DNA of 22,811 nt from positions 1 to 22,811 of the IMG/VR virus record IMGVR_UViG_3300005918_000145; one strand, given 5' to 3'. The notes beneath the pieces are model-generated. The model did no database searches. It had not been told where the DNA came from and saw only the letters and a program-made list of their open reading frames with translations. This stretch comes from a virus. Positions 1 through 6,467 of the stretch are shown here, piece by piece. A program made the translations under genes and the position numbers. The first letter of the stretch is position 1; every line of letters starts with the position of its first letter.

Positions 1-479
1 GAATCCTCGGAAGTGAAATCCGTTTCAACATTGGCCGACACCTGCGCTCTCGGAAAAACGAAGGTCATGGTATTGCTACCATTGGGGTAGGTGTAAACAC
101 CCTCTACCCGAAGGTAAGCAGGCGCAACACGACCACCCAGGACAATCTCTCCGGAATGGACATCGGCGTAACTACCAGAGGGGTCAATCCCGTTAGCGAG
201 CGCCATGTTGTAAGGGGTGAGTTCTTTGAAAGCGCATTCAAGTGCGGCGCCTTCACGGATGGGGACGGTATAATCCTCAATCAGAGGAAAACCGGATTCG
301 AGTTTGTACCAATCGGTGTTCCCAACGAACTTGGTACTTGCAAGCGCTCCAATGGAATCGCTTGAGCTTAGGGCCGGAGTGGGTGCTGCAATGTGAGTTG
401 CTGATACGCCAACCCTAATTTGCATCAATCCAATGGCAATCGTGGAAGTATCTTTAGTGACGGGGCCTTGTCTACTCAT
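1..479 (-). CDS. Phage tail tube (major tail) protein, C-terminus cut by window edge
   Basis: The reading frame is open from an ATG at 479 to the window edge, giving 159 codons of an incomplete protein that begins MSRQGPVTKDTSTIAIG. The start has a clear AAGGAG ribosome site seven bases upstream. The protein is rich in Gly, Thr, Val and Ala and has the alternating beta-strand look of phage tail tube proteins, for example LESGFPLIEDYTVPIREGA at residues 60-78, where tube proteins have a strand-turn-strand. It follows the tail terminator candidate and a small zinc-ribbon gene, which is where siphovirus and myovirus genomes place the tube gene. The family call rests on context and composition; a baseplate or other tail subunit is the main alternative. 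The coding call itself is firm. Confidence 0.7.
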   Translation of the reverse strand, partial: MSRQGPVTKDTSTIAIGLMQIRVGVSATHIAAPTPALSSSDSIGALASTKFVGNTDWYKLESGFPLIEDYTVPIREGAALECAFKELTPYNMALANGIDPSGSYADVHSGEIVLGGRVAPAYLRVEGVYTYPNGSNTMTFVFPRAQVSANVETDFTSED

Positions 480-552
480 GGTTTAACTCCTTTCAGCTTA
501 ATTTAACAAAGTTGTTTAGCCGGATGATTTCAGGCAAGCTGATTGTGGAGCT

Positions 553-567
553 TCGGCAGGAAGCCGA
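553..567 (-). promoter_or_regulatory. Stem-loop between Com-like gene and tail tube gene
   Basis: TCGGC (553-557) and GCCGA (563-567) form a perfect 5-bp stem with a 5-base loop in the 104-bp gap between the zinc-ribbon gene and the tail tube start. No U-tract follows on the minus strand, so it does not look like an intrinsic terminator. It could be an RNA-protein or processing site. A 5-bp stem can also occur by chance. Confidence 0.25.
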
Positions 568-583
568 TTGAAGGGCCTACTTC

Positions 584-814
584 TTACGCGGCATCATCGA
601 AAGGGAAGTAGTTTAAAATGTTCATGTGGTTGCAGTTTCTCCTCAAACACTTAATCTTTAGGTTGCCGTGAACCCAGATATCCACAGGTGGATTCCCAGG
701 ATCGTTTGGATTCCGTCCGAAAACAAAATGATATAAGCCGTTTGGGGTTCTTTCTATTAACTTCTTACCACACTTCTCGCAAATAACAAAGCTTCTTTTA
801 TCCATATGGATCAC
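584..814 (-). CDS. Small zinc-ribbon protein, Com-like
   Basis: This 76-residue protein has a CxxC pair (ICEKCGKKL, residues 11-19) and a second Cys pair late in the chain (KIKCLRRNCNHMN, about residues 53-65), the layout of a zinc ribbon. The second half matches the pattern of phage Mu Com-type translational regulators, in which an IxIKCxxC motif ends in His/Asn. Here, however, the second pair is CxxxxC and about 35 residues separate the knuckles. The start is GTG at 814, overlapping the TGA of the tail terminator candidate (GTGA), which suggests translational coupling; an ATG at 805 is an alternative. In Mu, Com binds RNA and activates translation of mom. No mom-like gene is next to it here; the neighbour is the tail tube gene. 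The regulatory role is inferred. Confidence 0.6.
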   Translation of the reverse strand: MIHMDKRSFVICEKCGKKLIERTPNGLYHFVFGRNPNDPGNPPVDIWVHGNLKIKCLRRNCNHMNILNYFPFDDAA

Positions 815-1287
815 ACTTTCGCTGAAAATCTTAATCTACAAGTCAATATCTTATATTTTGTGCCATCCTCTGCTTCAAACTGCCTGCTTTCTGTAACGTC
901 CTGAACAACCATGCCGCCGTCTAAAAGCGTCCATGCCCCGGATGCCCGACTGCGGTAGAACGCAATCCTGGCCATGCCGTCCGTTTTATCTCCGTCAACC
1001 AGGTACTTGAAGGTTTTATCCCGCAACTGCGCCAGCTTAAACCCTTCGCCATCAGAGCGAGTGCAGCAATAGATATTCAGGATATGGTAGGACATATCGC
1101 TCAGCTGCATATCCCCAAAATTAATGGATACCCATTTATCCACCGCATGGCCTTGGACGTTGGGCGTGCTCAAGTATTTATCGAAGGTTAGTTGGACACC
1201 ATCGGTCGTATAGAGATTATCAACCCAATACTTTTTAATGGAATCTCTGATATTTGACTCTTTTGAAGTTGAATCTAATGCTGGCAT
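811..1287 (-). CDS. Probable tail terminator / tail completion protein
   Basis: This 158-residue protein starts at ATG 1287 behind TAGGAG. Its N-terminal helix (SKESNIRDSIKKYWVDNLY) is followed by alternating strands ending in KYKILTCRLRFSAKV. An N-terminal helix that would define a variable-length domain boundary, a central WVSINFGDM strand, and a C-terminal strand pair is the usual look of lambda gpU-like and SPP1 gp17-like tail terminators. The position between the gp10-like gene and the tail tube gene is also where terminators are found. It overlaps the preceding 59-residue gene by 13 bases and the following zinc-ribbon gene by a GTGA. No catalytic motif is visible. The family assignment is inferred from size, order and strand pattern. 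Confidence 0.5.
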   Translation of the reverse strand: MPALDSTSKESNIRDSIKKYWVDNLYTTDGVQLTFDKYLSTPNVQGHAVDKWVSINFGDMQLSDMSYHILNIYCCTRSDGEGFKLAQLRDKTFKYLVDGDKTDGMARIAFYRSRASGAWTLLDGGMVVQDVTESRQFEAEDGTKYKILTCRLRFSAKV

Positions 1288-1454
1288 GGCTCACTCCTAT
1301 AAATATCCACTGCGACACTCGTAACTTTTCCGCATATTCTGCTTATCCGAATGTCGTCCACCTTAACGCCGGTCTCTGCCTCGAACTGTTTCATCTCCCG
1401 GGTAATCATGTCGGACAACCAATTAGCCCGTTGCTTGACACTGATATAATCCAT
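1275..1454 (-). CDS. Small 59-residue phage protein between tail genes
   Basis: An ATG at 1454 behind a near-perfect AAAAGGAGG site opens a 59-codon frame that ends at TAG 1275-1277, overlapping the start of the tail terminator gene by 13 bases. The protein begins MDYISVKQRANWLSDMI and ends DIYRSEPCQH. It is predicted to have an amphipathic helix (residues 6-28) followed by a beta hairpin around VKVDDIRISRICGKVTSVAVDIY. I do not recognise its family. The strong ribosome site, the snug fit between two genes (the preceding stop is two bases away) and the balanced composition support a real gene. It may be a minor morphogenesis factor. Confidence 0.7.
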   Translation of the reverse strand: MDYISVKQRANWLSDMITREMKQFEAETGVKVDDIRISRICGKVTSVAVDIYRSEPCQH

Positions 1455-1456
1455 GC

Positions 1457-1666
1457 TCAGCCTCCTTTTATTTCGCTCGACAAATCAGAAAGCGTCTTAA
1501 AAAACACATCCTTTAAATAGGTGGCGGCCTCGGCAAGCTCTGGCTTCTCGTCGCTGGCAAACTTCACCTCGGAGTTATCAAGCGCGTCCAGCACCAAGTT
1601 TACCTCCCGAATGCTCATGTCCAAAATTACATGGATGTCCTTCGGTTCCACGTTTATTATTTTCAT
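1457..1666 (-). CDS. Small acidic protein translationally coupled to the cargo gene
   Basis: This 69-residue protein begins MKIINVEPKDIHVILDMS. Its ATG overlaps the TGA of the upstream gene as ATGA, so it is probably translated by coupling. It is acidic and mostly helical; the first third (IREVNLVLDALDNSEV) and last third (LAEAATYLKDVFFKTL) read as two amphipathic helices. There is no membrane segment or metal motif. Its partner could be the 230-residue upstream protein, since coupled pairs often make interacting products. I cannot name the family or exclude an ordinary tail-assembly role. Confidence 0.6.
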   Translation of the reverse strand: MKIINVEPKDIHVILDMSIREVNLVLDALDNSEVKFASDEKPELAEAATYLKDVFFKTLSDLSSEIKGG

Positions 1667-2355
1667 TTTAAGATCCCAGATGCTTCCATAAACTCTAATG
1701 TTTCATCTTGCGCTATCGCTTCAGGATAATCTTCAGCTTTCAACAATATAAACCAGCGGCCTCTCATCATAACACCCATGAGCCCTTCAAAACGTTCCCT
1801 CCCTATGGTTATCTGTTTGATTGCTCCGTTTTCTAATGTAACGCCTTCTGGTATTTTTGTAAGCATGACAACCTTTGTGTTTTCCCACCATTCACCGCAG
1901 CACTTTATTTGATAATCTTCAAGGACAAACACATGATCTATTATTTCTTTGTACCCACTAAAAACTCTAACGACTCTCTGCGTTGGGATATTCCCACTTA
2001 CCCGGTTCGTTTTTAATTTCGGGCAAGATCCTTCCCACGGAATTTCAATGCGCCGTGTAACCGTCAGCCCAAACTCGAAGGGAGATCCAATCTCTTCGTA
2101 ATCACCATAATCGCTCCCCAACCGGATAAACCCAAAATCACCGAGAGCTAGTTCATTTAAAAACGCATCAACAGCTTGGACAATCGGATCGTCATCGTGC
2201 CAATCGTAGGATAAATATACCCCTATGTAAGCGCCATCGGGGTTTTTAAACGAAGACTCGATGCTTGGCTCCAGTCCCGCCAGCGCCTCAGAGAACCCTT
2301 CAGCGCGCTTCTCATCAACGACTATCGCTATTTTGTCTGTATTCTCATTGAACAT
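1663..2355 (-). CDS. Promoter-driven accessory protein of unknown function (moron candidate)
   Basis: The frame is open up to an ATG at 2433, but that codon overlaps the -10 of the promoter at 2429-2457 and so cannot be in that transcript. The ATG at 2355 has a good GAGGAG site and starts MFNENTDKIAIVV, giving 230 residues. The N-terminal half is strongly acidic around residues 46-100 (YDWHDDDPIVQ, GSDYGDYEEIG). The C-terminal half is beta-rich with KCCGEWWENTK near residue 155. I do not recognise a family. The gene lies between the gp10-like gene and tail genes, where phages often carry cargo, and it has its own regulated-looking promoter. An acidic, possibly nucleic-acid-mimicking surface would fit an anti-defence or regulatory protein, but that is inference only. 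Confidence 0.75.
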   Translation of the reverse strand: MFNENTDKIAIVVDEKRAEGFSEALAGLEPSIESSFKNPDGAYIGVYLSYDWHDDDPIVQAVDAFLNELALGDFGFIRLGSDYGDYEEIGSPFEFGLTVTRRIEIPWEGSCPKLKTNRVSGNIPTQRVVRVFSGYKEIIDHVFVLEDYQIKCCGEWWENTKVVMLTKIPEGVTLENGAIKQITIGRERFEGLMGVMMRGRWFILLKAEDYPEAIAQDETLEFMEASGILK

Positions 2356-2428
2356 ATATTTCTCCTCGCGTCTCGACTGTGGTAGAAGGTGATGAGGAAC
2401 CGATTCCCTTGTCTCCCTTACTGTTTTT

Positions 2429-2457
2429 AGCATATCCGTTTACGGATATTTTGTCAA
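2429..2457 (-). promoter_or_regulatory. Sigma70-type promoter for the 230-residue cargo gene
   Basis: On the minus strand TTGACA (2457-2452) is followed by exactly 17 bases and TATGCT (2434-2429). The -35 is a perfect consensus and the -10 matches at four of six positions. Transcription would start near 2422, leaving a leader of about 65 bases before the ATG at 2355. The promoter lies just after the gp10-like gene, inside an otherwise continuous late gene array. Confidence 0.75.
2432..2449. promoter_or_regulatory. Operator-like perfect palindrome inside the promoter spacer
   Basis: ATATCCGTTTACGGATAT has two perfect 8-base arms around a central TT. It fills nearly the whole spacer and the first bases of the -10, so a bound protein would block RNA polymerase. 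TATCC/GGATA half-sites are known for some Xre-family regulators (HipB binds such half-sites with a wider gap). The binding protein is unknown. Confidence 0.65.
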
Positions 2458-2476
2458 GGCTAAAAAGCAAGTCAGA

Positions 2477-3001
2477 TTACCGCCAATCGGCCTCCATCCT
2501 TTTCATGAATGCGTCTATGCGCTTCTTCCAGCCCGCATTCTTATATTCTTCCATGGCAGGCTCAAAAACAGGCCGCTTCTTCTTCCCGTACTCTACCACC
2601 CTGCCGTACATCTCGATGGATTTTGCATCACCTTCAGGGCCTTTCTTGCCCTTGCCATGCCAGGACTTTCCGCCTGAGTCCATGGCGCCGGGATGCACAC
2701 CACCCAGGTATCCTTCGCCGAATCGGTACGACCCAAGAGACCGCACCAAGTCACCTCTTAATCGCCACGGGGACGGATATCCGCTCCATCCGTATTCGTA
2801 TTTCCAGTTTCGGTAGCGCTTCGAATATCCAGGGCTGGGCGCACGAAGCTTCATAATCTTTTCAGTCACAAGCTGATAATAATCAGTGGCGCAGTTAAAC
2901 TGAAGCGTATCCATACCCTGCACCTTCACCGTTGTTTGAAGCCGGGCCAGGGCCGCCTTTAATCTCGCAAAATCGCTCTGGTTTATTTCAACTTTTATCA
3001 T
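2477..3001 (-). CDS. HK97 gp10-like / tail completion (head-tail joining) protein
   Basis: This 174-residue basic protein has an N-terminal helix (QSDFARLKAALARLQTTVK), a long helix with a Lys-rich end, a Gly/Ser/Trp-rich middle, and a C-terminal segment RPVFEPAMEEYKNAGWKKRI. The (R)PVF-PAM-helix ending is the hallmark of HK97 gp10-like and related minor tail or virion-morphogenesis proteins. It starts at ATG 3001, which overlaps the last codons of the small GT-A-like gene by 14 bases; this is the left border of the glycan cassette. The product probably acts at the head-tail interface or in tail completion. The right-hand partner genes expected next to it (connectors) lie 8.7 kb away because of the cassette. 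Confidence 0.65.
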   Translation of the reverse strand: MIKVEINQSDFARLKAALARLQTTVKVQGMDTLQFNCATDYYQLVTEKIMKLRAPSPGYSKRYRNWKYEYGWSGYPSPWRLRGDLVRSLGSYRFGEGYLGGVHPGAMDSGGKSWHGKGKKGPEGDAKSIEMYGRVVEYGKKKRPVFEPAMEEYKNAGWKKRIDAFMKRMEADWR

Positions 3002-3377
3002 TTGACATCACCCACCCGTTCAACACCGTTTCGAACTTGACCTCACCTTCCGGCATCAAAGAACCCTTCTCAAGCGTGATATTTTCCCTGAACAGCCTGG
3101 GAGACCGAGACGCCTTATCTCCGCCTTTCATCCTATACAGAACCAACACATCAGCATCCGTGTGCTCTATAAACACCTTCAGCCCTTCAAGAAGCTGTTC
3201 GTCTATGTGCTCATCATCGTAAATTACGCCGTACCAATCATGCTTGGAATCCGTCCCATTGATTTCGTCCAACGATTTAACAAGGTGAACTTCGCCCTCC
3301 AATCCTGCAAAAGAATCGATTGATGCTTTCGGGTCTTTCGCGTCAGCACATGATTGAACGACAAACAGGGTTATCAT
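2988..3377 (-). CDS. Small GT-A-like protein at the end of the glycan cassette
   Basis: This 129-residue protein starts at an ATG coupled to the methyltransferase stop (ATGA). The order of elements resembles a stripped-down GT2/GT-A enzyme: a first strand MITLFVVQSC, a strand plus acidic motif WYGVIYDDEHID (residues 48-59), a helix EQLLEGLKVFIEHT, a strand ADVLVLYRM, and PRLFREN. The GT2 enzyme at 8954-9667 has the same succession (FILDFDEKMSDELKDFL, then ADVVCVSRI, then ARLIRRD). At about half the normal length it lacks a full acceptor domain, so it may be a degenerate or accessory subunit. The family call is a pattern match by eye; the coding call is solid because the gene is packed between two coupled neighbours. 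Confidence 0.5.
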   Translation of the reverse strand: MITLFVVQSCADAKDPKASIDSFAGLEGEVHLVKSLDEINGTDSKHDWYGVIYDDEHIDEQLLEGLKVFIEHTDADVLVLYRMKGGDKASRSPRLFRENITLEKGSLMPEGEVKFETVLNGWVMSNDKS

Positions 3378-3922
3378 TTGGTTCCTTTTCTGAACACTAC
3401 ATCCAGGGTGCAGCTTTTATTGAGAGGGATGGTATTCACCTGAATAAGTTCTAGCCCCTTCAACCTTGGGGTAATCCGCTCAATAAATGGAACTCCGACA
3501 TTCACACGATGAGAGGGATTGCCACCGTCTTCGACAGTAGGATAGCGTCCCCCAAGCATGTCAGGCAAAAGCAGCACAATCACGCCACCTTTTTTCAGCA
3601 GCTTGGCCCATCCCAGCAGACAATCTATTATCGCTCCTTCCGTGGGCAGGTCCTCCAACATATGAGAAGAGAATATGTAATCCACAAGGCCATCGGGGGC
3701 AAACGTGACAGCATCACCTTTGATGACATCTTCACCTACCTGCTCAACCGCTATTGGCTGAGGTGCTTGATCAACATGAAGGCAATCGTCTTTCAACAAT
3801 GGACAATTACCACAGCCCATATCAAGCCCTTTCCCGATTAAGTGTTTCTCCACAAACGAAATGTTATATTCGAAACTCGGTCTAATGTTATCGAGTACCG
3901 TCTGCAATCCCGTCATTCCCAT
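3374..3922 (-). CDS. Class I SAM-dependent methyltransferase
   Basis: This 182-residue protein has motif I GLDMGCGNCPLL (residues 32-43), an acidic residue at the end of strand 2 (HVDQAP), DYIFSSHMLEDLP (81-93) in the motif IV region, and the LKKGGVIVLLLPD strand (109-121). These are the standard Rossmann-fold methyltransferase landmarks. The HMLEDLP segment resembles small sugar- or lipid-modifying methyltransferases of the UbiE/Methyltransf_11 type rather than DNA methylases, and no NPPY or PC motif is present. The start is ATG 3922 with AAGGAG. It sits between a GT8 enzyme (one base gap) and the small GT-A-like gene (ATGA overlap), so methylation of a glycan is the likely role. The substrate is inferred. 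Confidence 0.8.
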   Translation of the reverse strand: MGMTGLQTVLDNIRPSFEYNISFVEKHLIGKGLDMGCGNCPLLKDDCLHVDQAPQPIAVEQVGEDVIKGDAVTFAPDGLVDYIFSSHMLEDLPTEGAIIDCLLGWAKLLKKGGVIVLLLPDMLGGRYPTVEDGGNPSHRVNVGVPFIERITPRLKGLELIQVNTIPLNKSCTLDVVFRKGTK

Positions 3923-3923
3923 C

Positions 3924-4619
3924 TTACACTCCTTGATTTACAGCCAACGCGTGAGCATCCCATAGGTCCCGATATTCTTGAGATAATCTTGACGTAAGGC
4001 CCGGTTTAAAAATGTAATGCAGCATCCGGATGTCATCACATTTCTTGTTCGTTACTGTCGTGTATTTCCCGTGAAGCTCGGTTATGTCGCTTTTGTTAAA
4101 GTATTCGTTATAAACGGCCTGGTCCCGCCCCCATGTCCCAGGCTGTTTTTGATGCTTCAATACGGCTTCATATGTTCCCGTATTAAGATACTTCTTCCCG
4201 ACACATATGAACCCACCAAAGAACTGTTTTCTCGGACTTTCCCATACCATGCCGAGGTCAGTAGCCGGCAAATCAGCCAAGCTCCCCAGGCAGATAACGT
4301 CGGCATCGCTGAATATTACCCTGTCATACCCTTTGATATTGAACATTTCATGGCTCCAATAACCGGGCCATTCTTTGTTGTGCTGTTTGTATTTCGCTGT
4401 ATCTACCTTATGGATTATCAGGTTTTCGTACAATGCGTGAAGCTCATCAAGGCTGCCGTCTATTGATAGATGGTCATCCATATCAGTGCAAAATATATAA
4501 CACGGGATATCGAGGCCGCTATTCATCTGCAAGCTCCGCAGAGCAACTTGCGCCATAGTAAAGTAATTACATGCGTGACGCTGGTTCTTGGTGACAACCA
4601 TGGCAAAACAGGTTTTCAC
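3924..4619 (-). CDS. Family 8 glycosyltransferase (GT-A, DxD)
   Basis: This 231-residue protein shows the GT8 pattern: an N-terminal strand (FAMVVTKNQRHACNYF), a helix MAQVALRSLQ, a strand PCYIFCTD, and the metal-binding FSDADVICLGSL (residues 103-114, DAD at 105-107). Then follow GGFICVGK and the late WGRDQAVYNEYF (about residues 163-174), where GT8 enzymes have the acceptor-side GDQxxxN motif. HYIFKPG near residue 203 resembles the final HxxGxxKPW metal ligand. The start is GTG 4619, overlapping the deacetylase stop (ATGTGA), with AAGGAG five bases upstream. It probably transfers a hexose from a nucleotide sugar to the cassette's glycan. Donor and acceptor cannot be read from the sequence. 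Confidence 0.8.
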   Translation of the reverse strand: MKTCFAMVVTKNQRHACNYFTMAQVALRSLQMNSGLDIPCYIFCTDMDDHLSIDGSLDELHALYENLIIHKVDTAKYKQHNKEWPGYWSHEMFNIKGYDRVIFSDADVICLGSLADLPATDLGMVWESPRKQFFGGFICVGKKYLNTGTYEAVLKHQKQPGTWGRDQAVYNEYFNKSDITELHGKYTTVTNKKCDDIRMLHYIFKPGLTSRLSQEYRDLWDAHALAVNQGV

Positions 4620-5176
4620 ATTATCTCCTTGATAAACATATATTCTTTATCATTTAAAGAAGCATAGAAATCGAATCTATGCTCAAGGCCCCTGTCTCCC
4701 AGGCATTCCGTCATATGACCTTGGATTCGTTCTTCTGGATTATCACTTGCTAAATATGTACGGAGGCCAGCAGGTCTTTTATTGTCATTCTTTGGCACAT
4801 CTGCTACCCAATACCCTTTTTCCATCAACCCCTCATAGGTGCCTCCAGATATACGCCATCCGGGGGCTTTAAATCCTTTGGTAAGCCCTAACCGTTCAAC
4901 CCTATCAAGGCAATCCAGTGCTTCAAGCTTGGTCCAATTCTGACATTCAGGCCCATCATGACTCCAGCCATGCGGGATCATATCGACCCACGGGATTTCC
5001 TTTATTTCTTCAAGCCAAACAGGGGAACACCTTCCAACGATAGTGAAAAGGTTTACTTTCAGTTGCGGTATCTTTTCTTTCAATTTAAACAATAAATCTC
5101 GCCTATCGCAATTAAGCCCTAGTATGCCATTTTCACAAAAATCATCGAACTCTAAGATATAGGGCATTATATCCAT
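4616..5176 (-). CDS. Polysaccharide deacetylase family protein (CE4/NodB-like)
   Basis: Up to 186 residues. FDDF (residues 10-13) matches the catalytic/metal Asp pair, IPHGWSHDG (67-75) carries the metal-binding His pair, and KGFKAPGW (100-107) matches the third NodB motif (RxPY/W). The spacing is compressed but in the right order. Enzymes of this fold remove N- or O-acetyl groups from sugars such as GlcNAc using a divalent metal. Two starts are possible: ATG 5176 (overlap of ten bases with the preceding gene) or ATG 5167 (TAATG overlap with a GAGATGG site). The second gives 183 residues and keeps all motifs. Next to two acetyltransferases and an aminotransferase, it suggests that acyl state on an amino sugar is adjusted. 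Confidence 0.8.
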   Translation of the reverse strand: MDIMPYILEFDDFCENGILGLNCDRRDLLFKLKEKIPQLKVNLFTIVGRCSPVWLEEIKEIPWVDMIPHGWSHDGPECQNWTKLEALDCLDRVERLGLTKGFKAPGWRISGGTYEGLMEKGYWVADVPKNDNKRPAGLRTYLASDNPEERIQGHMTECLGDRGLEHRFDFYASLNDKEYMFIKEIM

Positions 5177-6021
5177 CTCGTTATTTCTTTTACCGTTTTA
5201 CGAAAAGTGAAATCTTTAACATCGATTCTGCATTGTGCCGCAATTTCATTTCTTTTATCAGGATAGCGCAAAAAATAGTCTACCTGTGCTGTTAATTCGT
5301 CCAGGTCTTTATATGTTGGAATAGCCTTGGATATGTCTTTAAGCCCTACGTTTTCGTCTGATATGCAGAGGCACTCGCTACTCCTAAAAATGTCCAAAAT
5401 CCTAACAGCTACAAACCCGGCTAACCTCATGTCCTCATGCGCTGAGTAAAAGGACAATCGCCCTTGGCTGAAAAGACTACCTAAAGAACGGTTGTCGATG
5501 TAATCACCTTTATAATCGACCTTATTTATCAGATCGCCCAAAGCCTTATCCCATCCAACACCTACGAGGCAAATCCTATATTTGCCAGCTTCTATAAGGC
5601 GCCTCACCGCGTCAATTCTTTTCCCATGCCTCATCGCCCCTACAAAGATTATGTCATACTTAATCTCTCTCCGAGGACCGAACCCTTTTGACGATGCACC
5701 CAGCAAGACTGAGGTTTTATCTCTGCCTGCCATAAAGCTATTTGAAAGAACAAATATGTGTTCAAACTGTTTTGCGAATTCAGGCCACTCGCTGCTCTCC
5801 ACTAAGTCCGGGTGGGAATACACCCAACAAAACCTTCGGGGCGCCGACATACGATGCCCCGAGGAATACAACCCAAATAGATAAAAATCCAAGTCAGCAT
5901 TTTCTTTTACGACTTCGTACCCCTGGATAATGAACGCTGCTTCTAAGTCTCGTTTCACCCAATAATCGCCATCTTTTATATTGTTCATGCAGTCCGACAA
6001 CGATATTATCCGTATTTTCAT
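5167..6021 (-). CDS. CgeB-like GT-B glycosyltransferase (first copy)
   Basis: This 284-residue protein has an N-terminal strand (MKIRIISLSD), a second Rossmann half beginning IKYDIIFVGAMRHGKR (about residues 120-135), a strand YRICLVGVG, and a C-terminal ILDIFRSSECLCISDENVGL (residues 228-247). The last is the nucleotide-sugar binding end typical of Glyco_trans_1_2/CgeB proteins, where a strand ends next to a conserved acidic residue. It starts with ATGA coupling to the preceding GNAT gene. CgeB-like enzymes act on surface or spore-coat glycans. A related protein is encoded at 6888-7850; both contain IIFVGA or VLFVGA followed by a basic turn. The exact sugar is unknown. Confidence 0.75.
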   Translation of the reverse strand: MKIRIISLSDCMNNIKDGDYWVKRDLEAAFIIQGYEVVKENADLDFYLFGLYSSGHRMSAPRRFCWVYSHPDLVESSEWPEFAKQFEHIFVLSNSFMAGRDKTSVLLGASSKGFGPRREIKYDIIFVGAMRHGKRIDAVRRLIEAGKYRICLVGVGWDKALGDLINKVDYKGDYIDNRSLGSLFSQGRLSFYSAHEDMRLAGFVAVRILDIFRSSECLCISDENVGLKDISKAIPTYKDLDELTAQVDYFLRYPDKRNEIAAQCRIDVKDFTFRKTVKEITRWI

Positions 6022-6467
6022 GATGCTCTACCGGCGTGTGCTAAATAAGAGATTTTCCTAACCCTCTTCAGCCCCAGAGAATCCCAAAATGGCCATAAGA
6101 AGGATTTAGTTGTGTGCTCTTCCAAAAACCGTATCCCTCTCTCTTCCATCATCGGGATGCCTTTTAAGATTGAATATTTATAAAAACCTTTTTTTCTGTG
6201 CTTTGGGTTGCATATCCCTGTATGAAATATCCCTGTACTGATTTTGTCATCAACTATAAAGAAAACAGTAGAAACAACTTTTCGTCTTTTCGTAATGAAG
6301 AATATATGTGCATTCCCTGGGACATTCCATTTGACCCCGGTTAACGATTCCCATTGTTTAACCAATGCGTTAGGCACCTCCGGCTCATCAAAAGACATGG
6401 ACTTATACCCTTTTGCGAGGATAGGTTCCGTCAGATTCAAGTCGGCTATCCGCCCTTTGAAAAACAC
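6018..6467 (-). CDS. GNAT-fold acetyltransferase, second of two
   Basis: This 149-residue protein contains IFFITKRRKVVSTVFFIVDDK (strands 2-3) and GIFHTGICNPKHRKKGFYKYSILKG (motif A region), where HRKKGFYKY takes the place of the usual R/QxxGxG/A acetyl-CoA loop. FLEEHTTKSFLWPFWDSLGLKRV at the end matches the motif B helix and the N-terminus of strand 6 in GNATs. The start is GTG 6467 behind AAGGGG, and it overlaps the upstream GNAT by 22 bases. The acetyl-CoA loop lacks the second Gly, so catalytic competence is uncertain. I considered the Mu Mom family, which is also GNAT-like, but see no specific match. Confidence 0.6.
   Translation of the reverse strand: MFFKGRIADLNLTEPILAKGYKSMSFDEPEVPNALVKQWESLTGVKWNVPGNAHIFFITKRRKVVSTVFFIVDDKISTGIFHTGICNPKHRKKGFYKYSILKGIPMMEERGIRFLEEHTTKSFLWPFWDSLGLKRVRKISYLAHAGRAS

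Larger units (their letters stand above)
2424..2466 (-). repeat. Nested inverted repeats around the cargo promoter
   Basis: The outer arms TTTTTAGC (2424-2431) and GCTAAAAA (2459-2466) are perfect inverted complements. They enclose a second perfect dyad, ATATCCGTTTACGGATAT (2432-2449), plus nine extra bases that hold most of the -35. The set could act as operator DNA or, in read-through transcripts, as a long bulged hairpin. Confidence 0.75.

Noticed and set aside
2356-2433. N-terminal extension of the cargo protein to ATG 2433
   Set aside because: The codon overlaps the -10 of the promoter, has no ribosome site, and the extension (Arg/Glu/Pro-rich) has no domain character. ATG 2355 has GAGGAG.
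6018-6467. Mom-type DNA modification enzyme, suggested by Com-like genes in the window
   Set aside because: The protein is GNAT-like but is shorter than Mom, is embedded in the glycan cassette and is not next to either Com-like gene.
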